Origin: CBDHHC01 sp050633205
GTDB taxonomy: Bacteria; Pseudomonadota; Alphaproteobacteria; Rhizobiales; CBDHHC01
DNA: 52,382 nucleotides
Direction of reading: 5' to 3'
Assembly (NCBI GenBank): GCA_050633205.1
Contig: JBOEGA010000007.1
Span: forward strand, 1-52,382
The position numbers and the translations under genes are program-made. A model generated the notes under the pieces. The model was not told the origin of the DNA. It saw nothing but the letters and a program-made list of their open reading frames with translations, and ran no database searches. Positions 17,271 to 25,266 of the stretch are shown here, piece after piece. How positions within the stretch are numbered: position 1 is the stretch's first letter; each line of letters begins with the position of its first letter.

Positions 17271-18471
17271 ATCTGCGCGCCCTCCGGGCTATGTTCGCTT
17301 TCACTACAAAATAATCAATCAATGGAGCGAAGATATTTCCGAATAGAATTGCGAGCATCATTCCTTCCGGGAATGCGGGGTTGATCACCCTGATCATCAC
17401 CACCATAAAGCCAATCAGTGCACCGTAGATCAGACGTCCTGTGTTGGTCATTGCTGCAGATACGGGTTCCGTCACCATGTAGACGAGACCAAATGCGTAT
17501 CCACCGAGAACCAGATGCCAGTACCACGGCATGGCGAACATCGGGTTGGTATCGCTACCGATTGTATTGAGAAGATAAGAAAAACCGATCATACCAGCCA
17601 GGCAGCCAACGATCAGGCGCCAGTTGGCGATACGGGTGTATAGCAGGAAGGCCATACCAATCAGACATGCAACAGTTGAGGTCTCACCTATTGATCCCTG
17701 AATTGTTCCATAGAACGCATCCCACCATGTAATGCCTGCCGCAGCCAGTCCTTCATGACCGCTCTGTACAGTGATACCCAGTGCAGTTGCACCGGAGAAG
17801 CCGTCAACAGGTGTCCAGATTGCGTCGCCTGACATGCTTGCCGGATAGGCAAAGTAAAGGAATGCACGTCCGGTAAGAGCCGGGTTCAGGAAGTTTTTGC
17901 CAGTGCCGCCAAAGACTTCCTTGCCGATAACAACACCAAATGTAATGCCCATAGCAACCTGCCATAATGGTGTGGTTGCCGGCATAATCAGTGTGTAGAG
18001 CATGGACGTTACAAGGAAGCCCTCATTGACCTCGTGCTTGCGTACTGTTGCGAACAGCACTTCCCAGATACCGCCAACAACAAGCGTCACCACATAGATT
18101 GGCAGGAAGTAAAGGAAACCATGTGCCATGCAGGCAAAAAGGTTGGTTGCATCAAGCGGGATACCCAGCGCATTCAGGATATCAATACGCCAACCTGTTG
18201 CACTGGCTGCACCAAGTTTGCCAATCGCAAGATTTGACTGAAGGCCGGTATTGTACAAAGCCATCAAGATACATGGAACCGTTGCGATCACCACATAGGT
18301 CATCACGCGTTTCATATCGATGAAGTCCCTGGCGTGAGGGGCCGCTTTGGTTACAGTTTTTGGCGTGTAAAGTATGGTATCAACCATTTCGAAAATGGCA
18401 TAATATCTTTCGAACCGTCCGCCTTTTTCAAAATGCGGCTCGATCCGATCCAGTATGTTCCGGAGCCCCAC
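17263..18471 (-). CDS. nqrB: Na+-translocating NADH:quinone reductase subunit B
   Basis: 402 residues with about ten membrane helices. GFSGATALG contains Thr229, the expected site of covalent FMN, and NqrB also binds riboflavin. Start: the frame is open to 18489, but NqrB proteins begin at MGLR, and a GTG at 18471 is preceded by GAGGGG five bases upstream at the end of nqrA. The nqrA stop and this start are one base apart. It forms the sodium channel core of the pump. Confidence 0.97.
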   Translation of the reverse strand: MGLRNILDRIEPHFEKGGRFERYYAIFEMVDTILYTPKTVTKAAPHARDFIDMKRVMTYVVIATVPCILMALYNTGLQSNLAIGKLGAASATGWRIDILNALGIPLDATNLFACMAHGFLYFLPIYVVTLVVGGIWEVLFATVRKHEVNEGFLVTSMLYTLIMPATTPLWQVAMGITFGVVIGKEVFGGTGKNFLNPALTGRAFLYFAYPASMSGDAIWTPVDGFSGATALGITVQSGHEGLAAAGITWWDAFYGTIQGSIGETSTVACLIGMAFLLYTRIANWRLIVGCLAGMIGFSYLLNTIGSDTNPMFAMPWYWHLVLGGYAFGLVYMVTEPVSAAMTNTGRLIYGALIGFMVVMIRVINPAFPEGMMLAILFGNIFAPLIDYFVVKANIARRARRYA

Positions 18472-18472
18472 G

Positions 18473-19822
18473 TTACCCCTCTTTCTCAATCTTATCTAAT
18501 GTGGCGCGCAATGCCTCGCCATATTCATGTTTGCTGTGACATATGAATGTGCAAAGCGCCAAATCTTCTTCGTCCAGTTCCAAAGCACCCAGTTTCTGGG
18601 CCTGATCGGTATCCATGATCAAAATTGAACGGAGCAGCTGGGTTGGAAGAATATCCAGCGGTACAACACGTTCATATGATCCAAGCGGCACCATCGCACG
18701 GCGGCTGCCACGCTGGTTTGTACCAAACGGAAACTTTAATATTCTTCTTAATAAAGAAGAAAAGTGAACATTAATGAAAGAATATTTCTTAAATCCAGGA
18801 ATTAGCCAGCCAAGGACTTCCTGCTTTTTATCTTCTTCCATCAGGGTAATCTGCTTGTGATACCGGCCAAGGAAAGCAAATTGATCGCTTGCAATGCTGC
18901 CTGACAACACTGAACCGGAAACCACACGACAGGGAATGTCAGGTTTGATCTCTCCATCTGTCAGGTCCATTGTGGAAGCACCAACTCTGGTTGCTACCAG
19001 TCTTGGTTTTTCAGCCAAAGGCCCGGCTATTGAAATGATTCGTTCAACATCAAGGCGGCCTGTCACAAACAGGCGACCGATGGAAATAACATCCTGATAA
19101 TCTATGGTCCAGACTGTTTTTTCTGCATGTACCGGGTCAATGAAATGGATATGTGTGCCTGCCAGACCTGCCGGATGTGGCCCTGAGAACTCGTGATAGA
19201 CAACACGCTCTATCTCTTTTTTAGGTCTTGCGCCATTTGGTGCCTGACAGACATGAACACTGCCGTCAGTCAGTTTGGATATGACTTCCAGTCCGTAAGC
19301 ATATTCTTCGAGAGACTGATCAATGATAATTGCAGGATCAGCAGAGAGAGGGTCGGTATCTATAGACGTTACAAAAATTGAATTTGGAACTGCGCCGGTC
19401 AGTGGCACCTTTGAATAAGGACGTGTGCGGAAGGAAGTCCATAGCCCTGACTTGTAAAGATTGTCCTGAACTTCTTCGCGCTTCAGCTTTTTAAGTCCGC
19501 CTGCCAGATAAGCAGCAAAGGTGTAATCCCCGTTATTTTCAGACAGATCAATAACGATTGTCTCAAGCACTCGTTTTGGACCGCGATTAATTGCGCGAAT
19601 TCTTCCACTTGCAGGAGATGTATATTGAATTTCAGGAGCGTCTTTATGAACAAAGAGAGGTTGCCCGGTCTTGACCATGTCCCCCTCGGCTACCAGTATC
19701 TTGGGTTTCAAGCCTTTAAAATCAGCACCATTTACGGCAACTGAACGAATGGCGGGACCTTCATGAATAACCTGTTCAGGCTGTCCAGTTATTGGAAGGT
19801 CTAATCCTTTGCTTAGGTTCAT
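18473..19822 (-). CDS. nqrA: Na+-translocating NADH:quinone reductase subunit A
   Basis: 449 residues, a soluble cytoplasmic subunit with the typical opening SKGLDLPITGQPEQ, a barrel-sandwich domain near 35-90 (VAEGDMVKTGQPLF) and the C-terminal RnfC/NqrA domain (YERVVPLDILPTQLLRSIL). NqrA is associated with quinone binding. It is the first gene of the operon. ATG 19822 follows AAGG and gives the standard N-terminus; the eleven extra codons back to 19855 are not family-like. Confidence 0.97.
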   Translation of the reverse strand: MNLSKGLDLPITGQPEQVIHEGPAIRSVAVNGADFKGLKPKILVAEGDMVKTGQPLFVHKDAPEIQYTSPASGRIRAINRGPKRVLETIVIDLSENNGDYTFAAYLAGGLKKLKREEVQDNLYKSGLWTSFRTRPYSKVPLTGAVPNSIFVTSIDTDPLSADPAIIIDQSLEEYAYGLEVISKLTDGSVHVCQAPNGARPKKEIERVVYHEFSGPHPAGLAGTHIHFIDPVHAEKTVWTIDYQDVISIGRLFVTGRLDVERIISIAGPLAEKPRLVATRVGASTMDLTDGEIKPDIPCRVVSGSVLSGSIASDQFAFLGRYHKQITLMEEDKKQEVLGWLIPGFKKYSFINVHFSSLLRRILKFPFGTNQRGSRRAMVPLGSYERVVPLDILPTQLLRSILIMDTDQAQKLGALELDEEDLALCTFICHSKHEYGEALRATLDKIEKEG

Positions 19823-20217
19823 ATTCAACCTTATCGTTATCTCGGTCGACCACACAAAAACCCTGCGTATTCAGGGCTGAATCTTAATCATTAAAATCCA
19901 GACGTTTATAGTGCGGCGCAATAATAAAAGTAAACAGTATTCAGGCCCGGTGAGACAATTTGAACTTACATGGACATACCTGAGTGAATACCTGTGGAAA
20001 GCAACTGTGATTAAGTGAATGGATAGTACCGTGTAGGACAGATAGTCAACCCCTGCACAGCAAAATCCACTATACTTCTGTGGGTTGAATTTGTTTTGTG
20101 AACGTAACAATTTAATAAATACATCTTGTGGGCCAAAATAAAAAAATTCCTTGACTTCAAACGCATATGGAAAGTTAAGGTCTGCCCATACCAATCGGCA
20201 TTTTTTCGGAGGCGTAT
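19823..20217. other. Divergent nqr/apbE control region
   Basis: 395 bases between nqrA (minus) and apbE (plus). It contains the terminator-like hairpin described at 19856-19876. TTGACT near 20151 could be a -35 for apbE, but the matching -10 (TTAAGG or TAAGGT) is poor. The 107-codon minus-strand frame here has no ribosome site and unlikely composition, so no gene is called. Confidence 0.5.
19856..19876 (-). promoter_or_regulatory. nqrA: Possible attenuator hairpin in the nqrA leader
   Basis: On the minus strand CCCTG-6-CAGGG is followed at once by TTTTTG, about 34 bases before the nqrA start. The stem extends by one G-U and one A-U pair. This has the shape of a small intrinsic terminator inside the leader, so it might attenuate nqr expression or end a short leader RNA. 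The stem is short and could be fortuitous. Confidence 0.35.
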
Positions 20218-21237
20218 GTGAGAGTTTTCACACCATTGATCATTATTGTCCTGCTCCTGTCCGGATGTAATTCATCACCGCAAGGCAGGAAGGTGCTCTC
20301 ATTCAAGGGCAGTACTATGGGAACAACTTATCTCGTAAAAGTTGTAACAGATAAGACCAGCCCTGATAGCAAAGCAATGCAGAAAAGCATTGAGGACAGC
20401 CTTGAGCTGGTTAATGACAGACTTTCCAACTGGCGCCCCAAATCTGAAATTTCAAACTTTAACAACTCTCAAAACACGCAACCTGTTCCAATTTCTTCAG
20501 ACTTTGCAGTCGTAATGAAAGAGTCATTTCGCATTCATGAACTAAGTGAGGGGCGCTTTGATGTTACTCTTTCCCCGCTTATTCGTTTATGGGGATTCGG
20601 GCCTGCAAAAAATAAAACAACCATACCGGGTAATGAAGACATCGCCGCAGCAAAAGTTCTGGTTGGAATGGAGAAGCTGCTGGTACTTTCAGAAAATCCG
20701 GTAACACTGATGAAAAAAGCTCCTGCTGTAACTGTTAACCTCTCAGCCATTGCAAAAGGGTATGGTGTTGATCAGGTTGCCAGAGCTGTTGAAAAACATG
20801 GCGCAAAGAATTATCTGGTGGAAATTGGTGGAGATCTGTACAGCAAAGGCCTTAATGCGAGGGGAGAACCCTGGTCAATTGGCATTGAGAAACCGGATGC
20901 GACCGGACGCGCCATACAAAAAATTGTAAAAATCAGTAATCTTGGCATGGCAACGTCAGGTGATTATCGCAACTATGTTGAAAAAGACGGAAAGCGGTAC
21001 TCACATATTATTGACCCGGCAACTGCCCGGCCTATAACTCATAACCTTGCTTCCGTTACGGTTCTTAGTGAAAATGGAATGCGAGCGGATGGTCTGGCAA
21101 CGGCGCTTTTTGTACTGGGCGAAAAAGATGGTATGAGGATTGCCGAGAAAAATAATATTGCGGCTTTCTTTATTGTCCGTGAAGGAAACAAATTTGTGGA
21201 AACAAGCTCATCACGCTTTAAAGAACTCACAAAATAA
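20218..21237 (+). CDS. apbE: FAD:protein FMN transferase (lipoprotein)
   Basis: 339 residues with a lipoprotein signal (LLLSGC, lipid-modified Cys17). ApbE motifs are KGSTMGTTYLVKV, SAIAKGYGVDQVAR, YLVEIGGDLYSKG, ATSGDYRNY, SHIIDPATARPI and RADGLATALF. The enzyme hydrolyses FAD and transfers FMN to Thr in target proteins such as NqrB and NqrC on the periplasmic side, using Mg2+. A GTG start is used, with GGAGG five bases upstream; the overlapping ATG would stop at once. It usually follows nqrF, but here it is divergent from the operon. Confidence 0.96.
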   Translation: MRVFTPLIIIVLLLSGCNSSPQGRKVLSFKGSTMGTTYLVKVVTDKTSPDSKAMQKSIEDSLELVNDRLSNWRPKSEISNFNNSQNTQPVPISSDFAVVMKESFRIHELSEGRFDVTLSPLIRLWGFGPAKNKTTIPGNEDIAAAKVLVGMEKLLVLSENPVTLMKKAPAVTVNLSAIAKGYGVDQVARAVEKHGAKNYLVEIGGDLYSKGLNARGEPWSIGIEKPDATGRAIQKIVKISNLGMATSGDYRNYVEKDGKRYSHIIDPATARPITHNLASVTVLSENGMRADGLATALFVLGEKDGMRIAEKNNIAAFFIVREGNKFVETSSSRFKELTK

Positions 21238-21252
21238 CTGCTTGGAAATTAC

Positions 21253-21465
21253 ATGACCTTTTTAATTGCCTTTATTGTACTGCTTCTCATTACTCTGGGG
21301 ATGTCTCTTGGCGTTATTCTGATGAATAAGCCTATCAAGGGAAGTTGCGGAGGCCTCAACGCAATTGCTGGTGCTGATCACTGTGTTGTGTGCAAGAGAG
21401 AGATTGATCCCGATAGCCCTCTCAGAGATAAATTACAGTGCCCGAGAGCCAAAAAAGCAGCTTAA
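21253..21465 (+). CDS. nqrM: Nqr assembly factor NqrM (DUF539)
   Basis: 70 residues: one membrane helix (2-24) then a small Cys domain with Cys32, Cys44, Cys47 and Cys63 (GSCGGL, CVVC and QCPR). NqrM is needed for maturation of the Nqr complex, probably for delivering iron to the NqrD/NqrE site (family knowledge). It lies 15 bases after apbE and is presumably cotranscribed with it. Confidence 0.95.
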   Translation: MTFLIAFIVLLLITLGMSLGVILMNKPIKGSCGGLNAIAGADHCVVCKREIDPDSPLRDKLQCPRAKKAA

Positions 21466-21479
21466 GACCGCCCACCTGT

Positions 21480-21683
21480 TCATGGGCTGACTAATGGCAC
21501 GAATGCCAGAATCATAAAGCTCACAAGGGCAGACAGACCGGATATCCAACATTTTATTTTCCAGTTCCTGCCCTGTGTTTTCCAGTTGTCCCGAAAAATT
21601 TTTCCACTAAATACCATTATTAACAACAGGATAAGTGCTACTATCGGCGTATATGAGCTGATATTATCCAGGATATTTTTCAT
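21480..21683 (-). CDS. Small two-span membrane protein
   Basis: 67 residues with hydrophobic segments about 9-28 and 45-64 and a basic loop between (FRDNWKTQGRNWKIK). It is convergent with nqrM, 14 bases apart. ATG 21683 follows AGGACGG by five bases; the longer frame to 21713 lacks a ribosome site. No family recognised. Position next to the Nqr maturation genes may be coincidental. Confidence 0.5.
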   Translation of the reverse strand: MKNILDNISSYTPIVALILLLIMVFSGKIFRDNWKTQGRNWKIKCWISGLSALVSFMILAFVPLVSP

Positions 21684-21772
21684 AAAAGCCGTCCTATCTG
21701 AATGTGCACACAATTAAATGATATCTTTGTCTTATTTGCATTTTTCTAAAAGATTGTTTTATGTCAGAAGCT

Positions 21773-21793
21773 AATTCAATCATAGAATGAATT
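21773..21793. repeat. Inverted repeat upstream of the NAS-like operon
   Basis: AATTCA and TGAATT face each other across nine bases, 90 bases before the first gene. The 21-base size and AT-rich arms fit a dimeric repressor operator. It is not a clear Zur or Fur consensus, so the identity of any regulator is open. Confidence 0.3.
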
Positions 21794-21882
21794 GCTCTGG
21801 ACTATACAACCCAAACTTGAAAAACACGAAAACCGGATACCCGGCTCCCCCCGGATGATCCTTATGAACCTGACAAAGCCCT

Positions 21883-22701
21883 ATGAAGCACGCATATAAA
21901 ATATCTGAAAGTTTCAACGCAACTGAACGCGATAAAGTGTCAGGCTTTCTGCATTCAGTTTATAATTCGCTCAGGACACAGAAAGATCTGTCACCAAACA
22001 ACGAACTTGTAAACCTGAATCTGACAGATCTCGTTTCACAGATTATGGCATGGAGCGATTTAAACCAGTTTACTCTTGCTGATCTGGATAATGAAACCAC
22101 TGCCCTGTTGAATGTTCTTCCATCTCTTTGTGCCCAGGCTGAATGTGAGATGGAAAAATGGTGGGCCGGCCGAATAGTCAATGACGAAGCCCTGCTCGAC
22201 AGTTTCTGGTATCTGGAGCAATACAGGCTGCTGACAAGCAGTGAAATCAGGCTGATCCAGCACCTTAAAGCACAGCGCCTTGTGTTTCTTGGCAGTGGTG
22301 CCCTGCCCCTGACCGCAATAATTATGGCGCAGCATAATCCGCATCTGGAACTTGTATGCATCGATTGCGACAGCATTGCCTGTGAGCTGTCGGATGCGCT
22401 GATCAAAAAGCTCGGGCATTCCCCTCAAATACGGGTCATTGAAAGTGATGCCAGTTCCTATCGCTATTCGCATGAGGATATGGTGGTGTGCGCCAGTCTT
22501 CTTCGGGCTTCAGATATCTATGAAAGACTGTTCAGCAGTAATGTCTCGGATATAATTGTGCGGGATGCTGAAGACCTCTACCGTTTTATCTACCAGCCCG
22601 CCCAGCAACCTTCTGAAACTAACTATATGGAAATCGGCCGGACTCGCTTAAACTCGAAATGTATAAATATTAGCCGCCATTTTGAGAGAGTCGTTTTATG
22701 A
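21883..22701 (+). CDS. Nicotianamine-synthase-like aminobutyryl transferase
   Basis: 272 residues, close to the length of CntL and archaeal NAS. The Rossmann core has VFLGSGALPLTAIIMAQ (residues 134-150), matching the 'GSGxxPLT' SAM motif of NAS/CntL, then VCIDCDSIACELSDAL (acidic Asp160/Asp163 for the SAM ribose). The helical N-terminal part includes EKWWAGRIV and FWYLEQYRLL, also NAS-like. Such enzymes transfer the aminobutyryl group of SAM to an amine, giving metallophores (nicotianamine, staphylopine) and methylthioadenosine. The substrate here is unknown. First gene of an operon, overlapping the next by ATGA. The ATG has only a weak ribosome site. No CntM-type dehydrogenase lies nearby. 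Confidence 0.7.
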   Translation: MKHAYKISESFNATERDKVSGFLHSVYNSLRTQKDLSPNNELVNLNLTDLVSQIMAWSDLNQFTLADLDNETTALLNVLPSLCAQAECEMEKWWAGRIVNDEALLDSFWYLEQYRLLTSSEIRLIQHLKAQRLVFLGSGALPLTAIIMAQHNPHLELVCIDCDSIACELSDALIKKLGHSPQIRVIESDASSYRYSHEDMVVCASLLRASDIYERLFSSNVSDIIVRDAEDLYRFIYQPAQQPSETNYMEIGRTRLNSKCINISRHFERVVL

Positions 22702-24044
22702 ATTCCCAAACTGCTTCCACTTTCAATTACCCATCGACTGATGCCCCCCAGAGCCAGGCTGCAATTCAGCTTACGCAGGACCTGATACGCATTCCCAGTC
22801 TGACCGCGATTACGCCGGACCTGATGCCTGCTGCAAAAAGCTCTCTCGATTTTCTTGAAGGTTATCTTTCCAGCTACGGAGCTTCATGCCATCGCATGGA
22901 ATTTGAAGGAGGAAATGAGAAGTGGGGTTATCCTGTCGATAACCTTTATGCAGAATGGGCTATGGACGGTGCTGAACAGCATCTGTGCTTTATGGGGCAT
23001 ACGGATGTTGTCGCCCCTGGCGATCATTCCTTATGGAGTGCCGAACCTTTTAGTGGTGACGTTATCGATGACTGGATTTACGGACGTGGTGCTACAGACA
23101 TGAAAGGTGCTGTTGCAACATTCTGCGTTGCTGCTGCCAGACTTGTTTCACAAGGTAAAATTCCGCCAGTTCACATCAGCCTGATTATTACATCAGACGA
23201 AGAATGGGTTGCAGCGAACGGCACGATAAAAGTGCTTGAATGGATGTCTCAGAATAACAGAAAGCCTGATGCTATTCTGATTGGAGAGCCAAGTTCCAGC
23301 GATGTTTTCGGAAGCCACATCAAGGTTGGACGCAGAGGCAGCCTTTGTGGAACGCTTAAGGTTCCGGGCACTCAGGGACATGCAGCCTACAAGGATCTGT
23401 TTGATAACCCGAACCGGGCCCTGTCGCTGGCGAATACCCTGTTAAATGCTCATAGCTGGGATAACAATATTCCACATTTTCCTGCTACCAATTTCGAGAT
23501 TATTGCACAGGAAGCCGGGAGCTTCAGCAATTCATCCATAGTGCCAAACAAGGCAGAGGCGCTATGGAATGTCCGCTTTACCCCTGAATATACTCCTGAA
23601 CGCATTGATGAAGTGATCAGAACGCTACTCAGTGAACCACCTGAGTGGGCACGTTCTCACCCTGATTGTGAAGGACTAAAAAAGATTAATGTATCTTCAC
23701 ATATAGATACTGTTTCCATGCCGTATTATTCTGCACCTGGCCTGTTTGCATCTATCACCGCAGAGGCCGTGGAGCATCACACCGGGATCACGCCTGTTAT
23801 GGATGGCACCGGTGGCACGACTGATGGCCGGTTTGTGCATGATTTTTTCCCCGATGCACAGATCGTGGAGCTGGGCCTGCCCGAGAAAGGTGGCTGCCCA
23901 AATGATGTCCGTCCGAGTGATTACGGACAACGGGGAGGCATGCATCAGGTCGATGAAAGATGCAGCATTAACGATATCCAAAAACTATTGTTGTGTTATC
24001 AGGAGATAATCGCAAAATTTGCCAGCAGCACCCAGAGGAAGTGA
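22698..24044 (+). CDS. DapE-like M20 metallo-deacylase
   Basis: 448 residues. All di-zinc ligands of the DapE/M20 family are visible: His101 and catalytic Asp103 (GHTDVVAPGD), Asp134 (GRGATDMKG), Glu168/Glu169 (SDEEW), Glu197 (GEPSS), and a late His in GGMHQVDE. GRRGSLCGTLKVPGTQGHAA is the DapE-like dimer-interface text. True DapE is about 375-380 residues; this one has an N-terminal extension and insertions. It likely removes an acyl or acetyl group, or cuts an amide bond, in the product of its operon rather than in lysine synthesis (inference). It overlaps the NAS-like gene by four bases and is followed after one base by a GNAT gene. Confidence 0.8.
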   Translation: MNSQTASTFNYPSTDAPQSQAAIQLTQDLIRIPSLTAITPDLMPAAKSSLDFLEGYLSSYGASCHRMEFEGGNEKWGYPVDNLYAEWAMDGAEQHLCFMGHTDVVAPGDHSLWSAEPFSGDVIDDWIYGRGATDMKGAVATFCVAAARLVSQGKIPPVHISLIITSDEEWVAANGTIKVLEWMSQNNRKPDAILIGEPSSSDVFGSHIKVGRRGSLCGTLKVPGTQGHAAYKDLFDNPNRALSLANTLLNAHSWDNNIPHFPATNFEIIAQEAGSFSNSSIVPNKAEALWNVRFTPEYTPERIDEVIRTLLSEPPEWARSHPDCEGLKKINVSSHIDTVSMPYYSAPGLFASITAEAVEHHTGITPVMDGTGGTTDGRFVHDFFPDAQIVELGLPEKGGCPNDVRPSDYGQRGGMHQVDERCSINDIQKLLLCYQEIIAKFASSTQRK

Positions 24045-24045
24045 G

Positions 24046-24573
24046 ATGGTACCTCAACCCAAAGTATATTATGATCTGAATATCTCAACGATATCTCAGG
24101 TTGATTATGAAGAAATGGCAGTACTGTACTGCCATTCAATAAAAAATAACCCACGCGGCTTTATTCAGGATCTCACTTTTCATGGACCGGTTGAAGCCAT
24201 GGCCGAGTCATTTATCAAAGCCGGCGGTGATATGCTGTCACTTCGATATAATGGCTCTCTAATCGGCATGGGTGGCCTTAGAAAAGTGAACAATAACAGG
24301 GCTGAACTCTGCAAGCTTCATATACACTCTGAATTTCAGGGTAACGGTTATGGCAAACTTCTGACCCAGACACTGATAGAACGTGCATCAGAGCTTTCCT
24401 ACAATGAAATCGAGCTGCATGTCACCAAAACGCAAAAATCTGCTATTGGTCTTTATCGCAAACTTGGTTTTAAAGAAACAAAGCAAGCTATCTATCAGAC
24501 AAAAATAAATGGTCAGAAACTAAGTTTTGATACCCTTTATATGATTTTGAAATTACCTGGCAGACTTTCTTAA
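24046..24573 (+). CDS. GNAT-family N-acetyltransferase
   Basis: 175 residues with the GNAT fold. Motif A, LHIHSEFQGNGYGKLLTQ, provides the acetyl-CoA pyrophosphate loop (Q/R-x-x-G-x-G/A form), and LYRKLGFKET is motif B. It starts one base after the deacylase stop, with GAGG seven bases before the ATG; the TTG at 24019 is not used. Acetyltransferase and deacylase side by side suggest a protect/deprotect step on an amino group of the NAS-like product or its precursor, an inference from context only. Its last 21 bases overlap the convergent gene. Confidence 0.85.
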   Translation: MVPQPKVYYDLNISTISQVDYEEMAVLYCHSIKNNPRGFIQDLTFHGPVEAMAESFIKAGGDMLSLRYNGSLIGMGGLRKVNNNRAELCKLHIHSEFQGNGYGKLLTQTLIERASELSYNEIELHVTKTQKSAIGLYRKLGFKETKQAIYQTKINGQKLSFDTLYMILKLPGRLS

Positions 24574-24936
24574 GCGGCAGGGTCTGCCCTCCGCTTCGCA
24601 GCGCCACTGGCGATAAGCATTCTGTTTGCAGATAACCTTGCGCTCACGGGCCATTTTAAAGCTCGACCAGCGTGAACGGTATTCGAATTTGGTGAATACC
24701 TGCCAGGAGTTTACGGCTTCCTCATGTGATATTTTTTTACTGGCATTCCAGTCGCTGACACCATAATGCATATGTTCTGTCATACAGAGCTTCCGGCCAA
24801 ATGGTTTTACTGTATGCAACAGCTCGGCAACACCTCTTCTGGATTTACGGTCCTTACCAGATCCGGCAAAGCCTGTTTCAGCAATCATAATCAGACATAG
24901 CAGCATACTCAGCGCAATAAGACCCCTGTTCAGCAT
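24553..24936 (-). CDS. Secreted four-cysteine protein
   Basis: 127 residues with a Sec signal peptide (hydrophobic 5-20, cut near TGFAG). The mature part is basic, with Cys51, Cys103, Cys113 and Cys120, and aromatic-rich (WQVFTKFEYRSRW). Probably a periplasmic or exported disulfide-bonded protein. I do not recognise the family. ATG 24936 is preferred over GTG 24948. The 3' end overlaps the GNAT gene on the other strand by 21 bases. Confidence 0.6.
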   Translation of the reverse strand: MLNRGLIALSMLLCLIMIAETGFAGSGKDRKSRRGVAELLHTVKPFGRKLCMTEHMHYGVSDWNASKKISHEEAVNSWQVFTKFEYRSRWSSFKMARERKVICKQNAYRQWRCEAEGRPCRLRKSAR

Positions 24937-25044
24937 ATTCCAAATCACCCGTCATTATGGAAACAAAACATAACAGGGACTATCTGATGATATGGTTTAC
25001 AGAGTATTACTTTGTTCAAATCTCTGTATCAAACTGTGCCACGA

Positions 25045-25084
25045 ACCTGAAAAGTTCGCATATATATACCTGAAAAACTCGCAT
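25045..25084. repeat. Direct repeat in the lysR upstream region
   Basis: ACCTGAAAAGTTCGCAT (25045-25061) is repeated as ACCTGAAAAACTCGCAT (25068-25084), 15 of 17 bases identical, with a 23-base period, about two helical turns. The first copy also forms CGAAC/GTTCG with its left flank. It lies in the otherwise empty 330-base gap between the divergent secreted-protein gene (24936) and lysR (25267), as tandem regulator sites would. The rest of the gap is AT-rich with no gene seen. Confidence 0.4.
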
Positions 25085-25266
25085 TTACTTTTTACAAAAT
25101 CATGAATAAATCATTTTTTACACCTATATTACAAAAGGTTATAAATAATTCTGAATTTTCACTTACTCTTCAAAATTGCAGTTGATCGCAATACCCCCTT
25201 CCCTCCTTAACCTCTGGTCCAAATTTTAGAGTTTACGCATAAATTACTGTGATATACATGCACATT

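Noticed and set aside
19871..20194. 107-codon minus-strand frame in the nqr/apbE gap
   Set aside because: No ribosome site and implausible composition. The region is better explained as the divergent control region.
21470..21487. GCCCA/TGGGC hairpin between nqrM and the convergent small gene
   Set aside because: Only five base pairs and no T run on either strand, so too weak to call a terminator.
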